A stretch of DNA of 64,000 bases, from positions 496,001 to 560,000 of the forward strand of contig CAVVST010000005.1 of assembly GCA_963750995.1 (NCBI GenBank). The letters are read 5' to 3'. The position numbers were made by a program, and so were the translations under genes. Shown in pieces: positions 56,294 through 64,000 of this stretch. The notes under the pieces were generated by a model. The model did no database searches. It saw only the letters and a program-made list of their open reading frames with translations, and had not been told where the DNA came from. Each line of letters begins with the position of its first letter. Within the stretch, counting starts at the first letter, position 1. The stretch comes from CAVVST01 sp963750995. GTDB lineage: Bacteria; Acidobacteriota; Vicinamibacteria; Vicinamibacterales; UBA2999.

Positions 56294-56692
56294 GATGGCG
56301 AGCCGCCGCCATTCTACTGCTAGCTCCCGATTCGTGGCGGCGTGCCATTGCGTGTCTCGTACCCCTGCCGCTGCCGAGCTGAGTAGCACCACGCTTCGCG
56401 CCACACTAGATCTCGCGCGTCATCTCGATCGGTGCGTGCGCTTTGCCATACTGGCGGTGTCTGCTCACCAGCCGACCGACGAGCCTGGTAGAACCAGGAC
56501 TCATCCAATGGTTCGCAGAAGATGTGGAGGTTCTTTGAACCTCTGACTATCTCGTGGGAAACGTCAAAATCCGACCATTATTCACGTTAGTGGGCGGTTA
56601 CAACGGGCGCACTTGGGACCAATTGGGACCAGAATCGAGTCCGCAGATATCGCCGACGCCGAGAGTAATAAGCGATTTTCACAGAGGAAAAT
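56294..56692. other. No gene seen; inner flank of tRNA-Cys
   Basis: Contains TTGGGACCAATTGGGACCA near 56610, which recurs inverted as TGGTCCCAAATTGGTCCCA near 37431 close to the other island end. No integrase gene is present on either strand. Confidence 0.5.
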
Positions 56693-56766
<74 letters not shown>

Positions 56767-56798
56767 GATTAGAGGGGCTGAATCGTGCGAGGCGAAGG

Positions 56799-56873
56799 TG
56801 GAGCGGGAAACGGGATTCGAACCCGCGACTTCGACCTTGGCAAGGTCGCACTCTACCACTGAGTTATTCCCGC
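56799..56873 (-). tRNA. tRNA-Gly (GCC)
   Basis: Acceptor GCGGGAA pairs with TTCCCGC; anticodon GCC at 56841-56839; T-loop TTCGAAT; encoded CCA (56801-56799). It lies 32 bp upstream of tRNA-Cys on the same strand, so the two are probably one transcript. Confidence 0.94.
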
Positions 56874-56956
56874 TCGCGACGAAAAGTGATCGTACCACAG
56901 CGAAACTCAGCCAATCAAGGCGGCAGACGACAACCTCAGGTGCATAATTCGGCACC

Positions 56957-57862
56957 TTGACTTTCACGCGTCGCTCGACTCCGCTGTTCCTTTTACTCGC
57001 GATCCTCTCCAACTCGCCGGCGCGCGCCGACGAAGTCCTGCTCAAGAACGGCGATCGCCTGACCGGCACTACGGTGTCCCTGGCCGCCGGCGTACTCACG
57101 CTTCTCACACCCTACGGCAATGTGCGGATTCCGTGGACTGAGGTCGTTCGCGCCGCGATCCAGGATCCGATGCTCGCGGCCCTGGCCGACGCACTCCGGC
57201 CGCAACCGGCGGTCATCGTCGACGGCGGCGCCAATGCCGCCATCGTCACCACCGCCGGCAACACCGATGTGAACAACCTCCGCCTCGACGGCGACCTCGT
57301 CACCCGCGCCGGCTTGAACCGGTATTCCGCCTCCGCCGTCGTCACCCGCGCCGAGGATCGTGGCATCGAGACGGCGCGCAACTGGACGACGGTGTTCAAG
57401 TACGACCGGTTCGTGTCGACGCGGATGTTCCTCAACGCCAACGCGATCCTCACCAACGATCGATTCCGGGATCTCGACCTGCGGACAGCGATTGGTTTCG
57501 GCGTCGGTTACCAGGTGCTGACCCTCCCGCGCGTGAACCTCACCGCCGACGGCGGCCTCGGCTACGTCAACGAGAACCTCGCCCGGCAACCGGACGACAG
57601 CTACGCCGCCCTGCGCGAGTCGGTGTCATTCGACGCGTTCGCGGTGCCGGACCGGATCCAGTTTTTTCATGTCCACGACGGCTACTTTGGCGTGACCGGC
57701 GACGACAATCTGTTCATCAGGATGCAGAACGGCGTGCGCATGACGCTGGCAGCCGGATTCGTCACCACGCTGCGCCACGATCTTGATTACGACCGGTCGC
57801 CGGCAGTCGGACGCAGCAACACCGACCGGACGCTGGCGTTCACACTCGGGTACCGCTTCTGA
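56957..57862 (+). CDS. DUF481 (YdiY-like) outer-membrane protein
   Basis: TTG at 56957 gives 301 residues with a signal peptide (LFLLLAILSNSPARAD), a short SH3-like start (EVLLKNGDRLTGTTVSLAAG, VRIPWTEVVRA), and a DUF481 barrel: ANAAIVTTAGNTDVNNLRLD, WTTVFKYDRFVSTRMFLNAN, GFGVGYQVLTLPRVNLTADG and a C-terminal FTLGYRF with terminal Phe. Salt-induced outer-membrane proteins of this family have no known substrate. Start is the first codon after the tRNA region giving a signal peptide; no ATG is available. Frame intact. Confidence 0.82.
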   Translation: MTFTRRSTPLFLLLAILSNSPARADEVLLKNGDRLTGTTVSLAAGVLTLLTPYGNVRIPWTEVVRAAIQDPMLAALADALRPQPAVIVDGGANAAIVTTAGNTDVNNLRLDGDLVTRAGLNRYSASAVVTRAEDRGIETARNWTTVFKYDRFVSTRMFLNANAILTNDRFRDLDLRTAIGFGVGYQVLTLPRVNLTADGGLGYVNENLARQPDDSYAALRESVSFDAFAVPDRIQFFHVHDGYFGVTGDDNLFIRMQNGVRMTLAAGFVTTLRHDLDYDRSPAVGRSNTDRTLAFTLGYRF

Positions 57863-57877
57863 ACCGCCCCGCACCGC

Positions 57878-58537
57878 ATGGTAGACTCGCGCGCCGTGCG
57901 AACCGCTGCCCTGGTCTGCCTCGCCACCCTGGCCGTGCCCGGCATGCCGACGGCGCAGAAGACGCCTGACGCCGAAGCGGCGCCGGCGTGCATCGATCCG
58001 GCGCCGACCGATGACGCGCTGGTGCGCCGCGCGGCGGAGTGGATGCTTCCCGATCGCACGATCGAGATCCCCGAGTTCGAGACCGGCAGCACGGACATCG
58101 TCCGTGGCATGCGCGCGCATGTCAGTCAGGCGCGTGCCGGCCTGTCACTCATGCCCATCAGCAGGAGCGTGGCGCACCCGCTGACCGAGGATTTCTCGAT
58201 CTCGGCCACCATGAACCTGACGGCGACCCTGCGGGTCGAGTACACGATGGGCGGCGGGGGCGGAGCGTGCGACCTGACCGTGCAGGGACCATTCGCGGTG
58301 CGCGCGGACGTGATGGTGGATCGCAGTCAGCCGTTCGAGGATCGCGTCCAGCCGCTGACGATCAACCAGGTCAACGACAGCGGACTTCGGCTGCAGGGAT
58401 GCGGCGAGGTGACGGGTATCGCAGGTTTCGACGACGACGTGAGAGATCACCTCGCCGCCCTGGCCGTCACGGAGATTTTCGTGCCCGCATGCCGTCCGTG
58501 CGAGAGCCCCGTACTCCAGGCGTGCGCCACGCCGTAG
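57878..58537 (+). CDS. Exported protein, hypothetical
   Basis: 219 residues from ATG at 57878 or GTG at 57896, 16 bp after the DUF481 stop. Signal peptide AALVCLATLAVPGMPTAQ; mature part with VRRAAEWMLPDRTIEIPEFE, DFSISATMNLTATLRVEYTM and several cysteines (CDLTVQGPF, LQGCGEV, CRPCESPVLQAC) that may form disulfides. No family recognised. Probably in one operon with the DUF481 gene. Confidence 0.6.
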   Translation: MVDSRAVRTAALVCLATLAVPGMPTAQKTPDAEAAPACIDPAPTDDALVRRAAEWMLPDRTIEIPEFETGSTDIVRGMRAHVSQARAGLSLMPISRSVAHPLTEDFSISATMNLTATLRVEYTMGGGGGACDLTVQGPFAVRADVMVDRSQPFEDRVQPLTINQVNDSGLRLQGCGEVTGIAGFDDDVRDHLAALAVTEIFVPACRPCESPVLQACATP

Positions 58538-58543
58538 ACTGGC

Positions 58544-59545
58544 TTAGAAGCGAATGTCGCGCAGCACCTGCGCGGCTTCTTCAGGCGAGGTCGGGTTGAG
58601 ATAGAACCCGGTTGCCCACTCGAATCCGGCGACCTTCGTCAGCTTCGGGATGATCTCCACGTGCCAGTGGTAGTACTCCCCCGCCTTCTCCGTCACCGGC
58701 GCGCTGTGAATCAACAGGTTGTAGGGCGGCATCTGCAGCGCCTTATTCATCCGTCGCAGGATGTCGCCGAGCAGCCGTGCGAGCGACGCGTACTCGTGGC
58801 GCGGCGCGTCCTCGAAGAGCGACTGGTGACGGCGCGGCAGGATCCAGGTCTCGAACGGGAAGCGCGGCGCATAGGGAGCCACGGCCGCCATGTCGGCGTT
58901 CTCCGCGATCATCCTGCGGCCGTCCGCGGTTTCCTGCCGCAGGATGTCGCAGAAGACGCATCGCTCTTTCGTCTCGTAGTGGGCGCGCGCGCCGTCCACC
59001 TCGTCGCGAACTTCGCGCGGGACGATCGGCAGCGCAATCAGCTGCGAGCACGAGTGCTCCAGCGACGCGCCCGCCGCCGAGCCGTGGTTCTTGAAGATGA
59101 TGATGTAGCGGAACCGCTGGTCGCGTTTCAGGTCGGAGATGCGCTCGCGGCACGCCCAGAGCACCTGTTCCACCCGGTCGGCGTCGAGCGTCGCCAGCGT
59201 GTCGTCGTGACGGGGCGACTCGATGATCACCTCGTGGGCGCCGATGCCGTTCATCTTGTCGAACAGCCCCTCGCCCTGCCGGTCGAGGGTGCCTTCAACC
59301 CGCAGCACCGGAAACTGGTTGGGGATGACCCGCAGCGACCAGCCCGGACTGTCGGGCCCGCTGCCGTTGCGCCCGGCCGCCAGCAGCTCGCGGGGCGTCA
59401 TGTGTTCGTGCCCGGCGCAGAACGGACAGGAGCTGTCGGGGTTGATGGTGACGGATTCGAGCCGGAAATCGGTGGGCCGCTTGCGCCGTTCGGTGGAGAT
59501 GATGACCCAGCGGCCGGTGACGGGATCTTTACGCAGTTCGCTCAT
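58544..59545 (-). CDS. galT: Galactose-1-phosphate uridylyltransferase-like, active-site His replaced
   Basis: 333 residues from ATG at 59545. Zinc-type CPFC at residues 40-43 and a second CVFC, RVIPNQFPVL near 72-81, HEVIIESPRHDDTLATLD, and YYHWHVEIIPKL near the end are all as in GalT, which exchanges UMP between UDP-glucose and galactose-1-phosphate (Leloir pathway). The catalytic motif, HPHGQ in E. coli with nucleophile His166, reads H164-S-C166-S-Q168 here; the codon at 166 is TGC. A Cys in place of the nucleophilic His should prevent normal uridylylation unless it acts as the nucleophile or is a sequence error. Convergent with the exported protein, frame intact. Confidence 0.85.
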   Translation of the reverse strand: MSELRKDPVTGRWVIISTERRKRPTDFRLESVTINPDSSCPFCAGHEHMTPRELLAAGRNGSGPDSPGWSLRVIPNQFPVLRVEGTLDRQGEGLFDKMNGIGAHEVIIESPRHDDTLATLDADRVEQVLWACRERISDLKRDQRFRYIIIFKNHGSAAGASLEHSCSQLIALPIVPREVRDEVDGARAHYETKERCVFCDILRQETADGRRMIAENADMAAVAPYAPRFPFETWILPRRHQSLFEDAPRHEYASLARLLGDILRRMNKALQMPPYNLLIHSAPVTEKAGEYYHWHVEIIPKLTKVAGFEWATGFYLNPTSPEEAAQVLRDIRF

Positions 59546-59583
59546 GCAGGCTCGGCGGGTCAGCATCCGCCGGGTCCGCTCCG

Positions 59584-59622
59584 CCCTTCGGCTGCGCTCA
59601 GGGCGTCCTGAGCTGGTCGAAG
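59584..59622. repeat. Intergenic palindrome
   Basis: CCCTTCGGCTGCGCTCAGGG and CCTGAGCTGGTCGAAGG form a long imperfect hairpin (CTTCGRC...GCTCAGG type). Sequences of this kind are dispersed palindromes in many GC-rich genomes. It lies upstream of galT. Confidence 0.6.
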
Positions 59623-59665
59623 GACGCGGAACCCGGCCGACGGCGACGTACCCGGCCTACATACC

Positions 59666-60073
59666 CTACGCGGTAAACGCGTGCGGGTAAACCTCGATTC
59701 TTGGATCGCCCCCTTCGAAATCCACCGTCACCACGTCGAAACGGCAGGGCTGATCCTGCAGGCGCCGGCGCGCCAGGAAGTCGATCGCCATCCGGACGAT
59801 CCGCTGCTGCTTGCAGACGGTCACCGCCGCCTCACCGCCGCCGAACTCGTTTCCTTCCCGCGCCTTCACCTCGACGAAGACGAGGCTCGCGCCGGATCGA
59901 GCGACGATATCAATTTCGCCATAGCGAGTACGGTACCGGCGTTCGAGAATTGCGTACCCACGGCGCGCCAATTCCGCGCACGCGAGATCCTCGCCCATTT
60001 TCCCGAGGGATTGCCTGCCATCCACTGGCACGGCGCTGATGGGTGCACATTCTGCGCCCGCAGTTTGAACCAT
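59666..60073 (-). CDS. yraN: YraN family protein (UPF0102, nuclease-like fold)
   Basis: 135 residues from ATG at 60073, chosen because the longer frame upstream has no pattern. Core motifs are GKMGEDLACAELARRGYAIL, RTRYGEIDIVARSGASLVFV and VFVEVKAREGNEFG: the GxxGExxA helix, the E-x-D strand and the ExK of the restriction-endonuclease-like fold. Function is not proven in bacteria; a role in DNA processing is suggested by the fold. Frame intact. Confidence 0.88.
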   Translation of the reverse strand: MVQTAGAECAPISAVPVDGRQSLGKMGEDLACAELARRGYAILERRYRTRYGEIDIVARSGASLVFVEVKAREGNEFGGGEAAVTVCKQQRIVRMAIDFLARRRLQDQPCRFDVVTVDFEGGDPRIEVYPHAFTA

Positions 60074-60153
60074 GACGACACGATGATCTCGAAGGACACG
60101 AAAGACCAATATGGTTTCTCGTGATCTTCGAGATCGTCGTGTTGTTCGTAGTG

Positions 60154-61488
60154 CTAACGTCCTATTGACGTGAGCGCTTGATCGAGGATCCCGACGGCGG
60201 TGTCGGCCTGGTCCTTCGTCAGCACGAGCGGCGGCGACAGGCGAATGGCGTTGCGCCCGGCGCCGAGGACCAGCAGTCCCCGGCGGAAGCATTCCTGGAC
60301 GAGCGCGTTGCGCTCGCTCGTCGCGCGTTCTTTCGTCGTCCGGTCGCGGACCAGTTCAATCCCGATCATCAGCCCGCGGCCGCGGACGTCGCCGACGATC
60401 GGATGCCTGGCCATCAGCGCCTTTGCCGCCGCCATCATGTGGATCCCGACCGACTCCGCGTTTTTCACCAGGGTGTCGCGCAGCAGCCGGATCGTGGCCA
60501 GCGCCGCGGCACATGCCACCGGGTTGCCGCCGAAGGTGCTGGCGTGCGAGCCCGGCGGCCATGACATCACCTCCGAACGCGCCGTGGCGACGCCAAGCGG
60601 CAGGCCGGACGCGATCCCCTTGGCGATCGTCACCACGTCCGGCTCGACGCCGGTGTGCTGGATCGCAAACATCTTCCCCGTGCGCCCCATGCCCGACTGC
60701 ACCTCGTCGGCAATCAGCACGATGCCGTGCCGGGTGGCAATCTCGCGCAGGCCCTCGATGAAGGCCCCGGGCGCGACAAGGTATCCACCTTCACCCTGGA
60801 TCGGCTCGACCAGGATGGCGGCCACTTCGTCTGGTGCGACGAGGTGGACGAACAGCTGGTTCTCGATGAAGCTGAGCGACTCTGCCGCGCAGGCGTCGGC
60901 CGAGCCGTTGAAACGATACACGTCGGGATAGGGCGCGTGGTACGTGCCGGGCACCAGCGGGGAAAACCCTTTACGCTGCGTCACCTTGCTGGCAGTCGCC
61001 GAGAGCGATCCCATCGAGCGTCCGTGGAACGCGCCCAGGAAGGCAATGACGTTGTGGCGCTTCGTGTAGTACTTCGCCAGCTTGAGCGCCGCTTCAACCG
61101 CTTCGGTGCCGGAGTTGCCGAAGAAGGAGCGGTGCGGACCTCGCATCGGCGCGATCGCCGACAGCTCCTCGCCGAGCCGAACCTGCGGCTCGTAGTAGAA
61201 GTCGGTGCCCGACATATGGAGGAACTGACGCGCCTGGTCGACGATCGCCTGGACCACGTCGGGGTGCGAGTGGCCGGTGGACGTCACGGCGATGCCGGCC
61301 GTGCAATCGAGAAAGACGTTGCCGTCCACGTCTTCGACGACCGCGCCCTCGCCGCGCGCAATCACCAGCGGATAGTCGCGCGTGTACGACGGCGACACCA
61401 CCTTGCCGTCCCGCTCGATGATGGCCCTGGCCTTCGGGCCCGGCAGGCTCGTCCTGATCTGCGGCACGGTCGTCGTCAGCGTGCTCAT
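60154..61488 (-). CDS. Class III pyridoxal-phosphate aminotransferase (GabT/acetylornithine type)
   Basis: 444 residues from ATG at 61488. Fold-type I landmarks: FLDCTAGIAVTSTGHSHPDV, SGTEAVEAALKLAKYYTKRH, GAFHGRS, VEPIQGEGGYL, IADEVQSGMGRTG with the cofactor Asp261, and the Schiff-base lysine K290 in TIAKGIASGLPLG. Such enzymes transfer the amino group of GABA, acetylornithine or similar omega-amines to 2-oxoglutarate. The substrate cannot be set from these motifs; a 4-aminobutyrate-type enzyme is the best guess. It starts 20 bp after the cysS stop. Frame intact. Confidence 0.85.
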   Translation of the reverse strand: MSTLTTTVPQIRTSLPGPKARAIIERDGKVVSPSYTRDYPLVIARGEGAVVEDVDGNVFLDCTAGIAVTSTGHSHPDVVQAIVDQARQFLHMSGTDFYYEPQVRLGEELSAIAPMRGPHRSFFGNSGTEAVEAALKLAKYYTKRHNVIAFLGAFHGRSMGSLSATASKVTQRKGFSPLVPGTYHAPYPDVYRFNGSADACAAESLSFIENQLFVHLVAPDEVAAILVEPIQGEGGYLVAPGAFIEGLREIATRHGIVLIADEVQSGMGRTGKMFAIQHTGVEPDVVTIAKGIASGLPLGVATARSEVMSWPPGSHASTFGGNPVACAAALATIRLLRDTLVKNAESVGIHMMAAAKALMARHPIVGDVRGRGLMIGIELVRDRTTKERATSERNALVQECFRRGLLVLGAGRNAIRLSPPLVLTKDQADTAVGILDQALTSIGR

Positions 61489-61508
61489 GGCAGTCTTTCG
61501 TCTGATGC

Positions 61509-62924
61509 TTACTTTTTCTTCCAGCGTGTCCCGCCCGGGTTGTCCTCCAGCAGAACGCCCCGATCCGCCAGGTCGTTCCGGATGCGATCGGCGGCGGCGA
61601 AATCACGCCGCAGGCGCGCGGCCTTCCGCTCCTCGATCAGGCGCTCGATCTCGTCGACCGGCACGGGCGGCTGCGCGTCTTCCGCCTGGCGCAGGCTCAC
61701 GACCCCGAGCACCTTGTCGAAATCGTCCATCGCCTGCCGGACCGCGGCCGCTTCGGTCGCCGAGATCGCCCGGGCGTCGATTGCTGCATTCACATCCCGG
61801 ACCAGATCGAAGACGGCCGCCAGCGCGGCGGCGGTATTGAGATCGTGCTGCAACGCAGCTCGAAACGCCTCGCGCGCCGTGTCTGCCGATTCGGCGATGT
61901 GGGGGTTCGAACCGGTTCCCGTCACAGTGTCGAGCCGGGCGAGGAAATCGACAATACGGCGAATCGCCTCCTCCGCCTGGTCCATGCCGGTCCAGGTGAA
62001 GTTGAGCTGCTTCCGGTAATGTGACGACAGCAGCAGGTAGCGCAATGCCGACGGCCGGTGACCGCGGGCCGCGATCTCGGCCAGCGTGTAGACGTTGCCG
62101 AGCGACTTCGACATCTTCTCGCTCTCGACGAAGAGATGCTCGACGTGGAACCAGAAGCGCACGAACGGCTCGTTCCGGGCGCCCTCGCTCTGCGCGATTT
62201 CGTTTTCGTGATGCGGAAAAATCAGGTCGACGCCGCCGGCGTGGATGTCGATCGGAGGCGCCCCGAGCAGGCGCAGCGCCATCGCCGAGCATTCCAGGTG
62301 CCAGCCGGGCCGGCCAGGACCGGTGCCGTAGTCCCACGACGGCTCGCCGGGCTTCGCCGCCTTCCACAACACGAAGTCGCGCGCGTCCTCCTTGGAGTAT
62401 TCGTCCGCGTCGACGCTCGCGCCGTCCTTCATCCCGTCACGATCCAGCCGCGCCAGCCGGCCGTACTGCGGAAGCGTGGCGATGCGGAAATAGATGGACC
62501 CATCGCGTCGATAGGTGTGCCCGTTGCGCTCCAGGTCTGCGATCAGCCCGCCCATGGCCTGCAGGTTCGGTTCGTCGGTCGCACGCGGCATCTCTTCCGG
62601 CGTCTCGATCCCCAGCTGGTCCGAGTCGGCGCGAAACAGCGCGATCCACTTGTCCGTGTAGTGGCGCAGTGGCACTTTCGCGTCGAGCGCGCCGGCAATC
62701 GTCTTGTCGTCGATGTCGGTGTAGTTGACGACCTGCCGCACGTCATAGCCGCAGACGTATTTGAGCGTGCGGCGCAGGACATCCAGGCACACGTATGTCC
62801 GGAAATTGCCGATGTGCGCCCGCGCGTAGACCGTGGGACCGCAGCCGTACAGACGCACCGTGCTCGCGTTCAGCGGCGCAAACGGCTCTTCCTGGCGCGA
62901 GAGGGTGTTATAGAGATGCAGCAT
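61509..62924 (-). CDS. cysS: Cysteinyl-tRNA synthetase
   Basis: 471 residues from ATG at 62924, one base after the ribF stop (TGAGATG). Class I features: CGPTVYARAHIGN with the HIGH-type motif and zinc Cys28 (residues 28-40), WHLECSAMALRLLG and GVDLIFPHHENEIAQSEGA with further zinc ligands, and SEKMSKSLGNV (KMSKS). Catalyses attachment of cysteine to tRNA-Cys; fittingly, a tRNA-Cys lies 5 kb away. Full length, frame intact. Confidence 0.95.
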   Translation of the reverse strand: MLHLYNTLSRQEEPFAPLNASTVRLYGCGPTVYARAHIGNFRTYVCLDVLRRTLKYVCGYDVRQVVNYTDIDDKTIAGALDAKVPLRHYTDKWIALFRADSDQLGIETPEEMPRATDEPNLQAMGGLIADLERNGHTYRRDGSIYFRIATLPQYGRLARLDRDGMKDGASVDADEYSKEDARDFVLWKAAKPGEPSWDYGTGPGRPGWHLECSAMALRLLGAPPIDIHAGGVDLIFPHHENEIAQSEGARNEPFVRFWFHVEHLFVESEKMSKSLGNVYTLAEIAARGHRPSALRYLLLSSHYRKQLNFTWTGMDQAEEAIRRIVDFLARLDTVTGTGSNPHIAESADTAREAFRAALQHDLNTAAALAAVFDLVRDVNAAIDARAISATEAAAVRQAMDDFDKVLGVVSLRQAEDAQPPVPVDEIERLIEERKAARLRRDFAAADRIRNDLADRGVLLEDNPGGTRWKKK

Positions 62925-62925
62925 C

Positions 62926-63864
62926 TCAGACTGACAGCCGGGTAAACAGACGCTCCGCGCGGCGGCGGTCCGCCTCGATCTGCGCCTTCAACGCATCGAC
63001 GTCGTCGAACCGGCGCTCATCCCGCAGGCGCTGGACGAAGCCGAGCTGCACGTCCTTGCCGTACAGGTCGCCGTCGAACTCGAGCACGTAGGTCTCGATT
63101 GTTGCCGCGCCGTCATCACCGAAAGTCGGATTCACGCCGATGTTGGTGATCGCCGCGCGGACGATGCCGTCGATCGTCAGGGTTGTCGCATACACACCGT
63201 GCGGCGGAATCAGCTCGTTGGCGGTCATCAGATTGGCGGTCGGAAATCCCAGCTCGCGCCCGCGGTGCCGTCCCTCGACGACCCTGCCTTCCAGCGAGTA
63301 CGGATGGCCGAGCAGCGCCGCGGCTTCGTCCATGCGTCCCTCGGCGACGAGACGACGGATGCGGGTGCTGCTGACGACGAATTCCTTGTAGCGGACCGGA
63401 TCGATCTTCTCCGCGCGGAAGCCGTAGCGCTGCCCGAGCGTCCGCAAAAGGCTGAAATTTCCGCTGCGCTCGTGGCCGAAGAGAAAATTGGCGCCGACCC
63501 ATACTTCCGATACGCGCAGCCATTCGACCAGGACCGTGCGCACGAAGGTCTCGGGATCCCACTGCGACAGCTCTCTCGTGAAGCGGACGACGGCGACGCA
63601 GTGGATGCCCGCCTTGTCGAGCGCGGCGATCCGCTGATCCTTCGTCATCAGGAGCGGCGGCGCCTTGTCGGGACGAACGACCTGCGGCGGATGCGGATCG
63701 AACGTCATCGCCATGGCGATGCCGCCGTGCTCGACGGCGCCGCGCTTCACGCGTTCGACGATCTTGAGATGTCCGCGGTGCAGGCCGTCGAAGTTGCCGA
63801 GCGCGAGCACGGGATGCACGAGCCACGGCGGCCGCGGATCGTCAGGAAAATGCAGGACCTCCAT
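62926..63864 (-). CDS. ribF: Bifunctional riboflavin kinase/FAD synthetase
   Basis: 312 residues from ATG at 63864. The N-terminal nucleotidyltransferase has GNFDGLHRGHL (residues 23-33), MTFDPHPPQVVRP and SSTRIRRLVAEGRMDEA. The C-terminal riboflavin kinase domain has GRELGFPTANL, PPHGVYATTLTIDG, ITNIGVNPTFGD and ETYVLEFDGDLYG. Makes FMN and FAD from riboflavin and ATP in the cytoplasm. Operon order MBL-fold gene, ribF, cysS, aminotransferase on the minus strand, with very short gaps. Frame intact. Confidence 0.95.
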   Translation of the reverse strand: MEVLHFPDDPRPPWLVHPVLALGNFDGLHRGHLKIVERVKRGAVEHGGIAMAMTFDPHPPQVVRPDKAPPLLMTKDQRIAALDKAGIHCVAVVRFTRELSQWDPETFVRTVLVEWLRVSEVWVGANFLFGHERSGNFSLLRTLGQRYGFRAEKIDPVRYKEFVVSSTRIRRLVAEGRMDEAAALLGHPYSLEGRVVEGRHRGRELGFPTANLMTANELIPPHGVYATTLTIDGIVRAAITNIGVNPTFGDDGAATIETYVLEFDGDLYGKDVQLGFVQRLRDERRFDDVDALKAQIEADRRRAERLFTRLSV

Positions 63865-63869
63865 GCGGG

Positions 63870-64000
63870 CTACGACGCGTCGACGCGGGCGTCGAGCGAA
63901 AGGCCATCATATGCCAGTTCAACACCCGGGGGCAGGCGCGCGTTGGTCTCGGCGTGACCCAGGTCGTGCGACATGTGGGTGAGGTAGGCGCGCGCCGGCG
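63870..64000 (-). CDS. C-terminus of an MBL-fold hydrolase (5' part outside window)
   Basis: The last 43 codons read AYLTHMSHDLGHAETNARLP and GVELAYDGLSLDARVDA before the stop at 63870. The THMSHDLGH block and the GVELAYDGL end are typical of PhnP-like MBL-fold phosphodiesterases of Acidobacteriota and relatives. Five bases separate its stop from the ribF start. Confidence 0.7.
   Translation of the reverse strand, partial: PARAYLTHMSHDLGHAETNARLPPGVELAYDGLSLDARVDAS

Noticed and set aside
62058..62945. 295-residue plus-strand frame opposite cysS
   Set aside because: cysS is complete on the other strand; this is a high-GC mirror frame.

Overview
The window reads as chromosomal DNA of an Acidobacteriota bacterium, most likely a Vicinamibacteria-like soil lineage, probably from a metagenome or long-read assembly. 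The signs are high GC, a large Oar-like TonB receptor with an N-terminal carboxypeptidase-regulatory fold, DUF6152 and DUF5916 proteins, and ECF sigma factors paired with serine/threonine kinases carrying TolB-like propellers. No rRNA or CRISPR array is present. Many genes are broken by single-base shifts although both halves stay well conserved, so much of the breakage is probably base-calling error. I give merged gene spans and mark where the frame changes.

Layout. 1-8 kb: a surface-glycan operon (TMTC-like membrane protein, GT2 glycosyltransferase, CDP-paratose-epimerase-like enzyme), a TonB receptor, and secreted or outer-membrane proteins. 8-13 kb: three copies of one integrase-type insertion sequence, one inserted in another, around a RodZ-like gene. 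13-21 kb: small hypothetical genes, an orphan histidine kinase, a scar of two truncated genes, and a membrane/c-type cytochrome gene group. 21.7-27 kb: a plus-strand operon with YceI, an outer-membrane barrel, an SRPBCC protein, a quinol-type nitric oxide reductase and a cupin, probably for nitric oxide reduction or detoxification. 27-37 kb: small membrane proteins, a SYLF protein, an AI-2E-type exporter and much mobile-element debris (integrase-type, IS1182-like and serine-recombinase relics), with truncated TonB, SnoaL and aquaporin fragments.

37.3-56.7 kb is a probable genomic island. An intact tRNA-Cys lies at 56.7 kb, and a perfect 45-bp copy of its 3' part lies in the same orientation at 37.3 kb. 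The island carries two ECF sigma/kinase modules, exported repeat proteins and a tightly coupled minus-strand operon (ArsR-rhodanese regulator, MBL-fold persulfide-dioxygenase-like enzyme, MFS exporter, two methyltransferases). That operon has a readable promoter overlapped by a palindromic operator. Divergent from it are an HD-GYP/LuxR protein, an SRPBCC protein and a third methyltransferase.

56.7-64 kb is ordinary core genome: tRNA-Cys, tRNA-Gly, DUF481, galT, yraN, a class III aminotransferase, cysS, ribF and the end of an MBL-fold gene.
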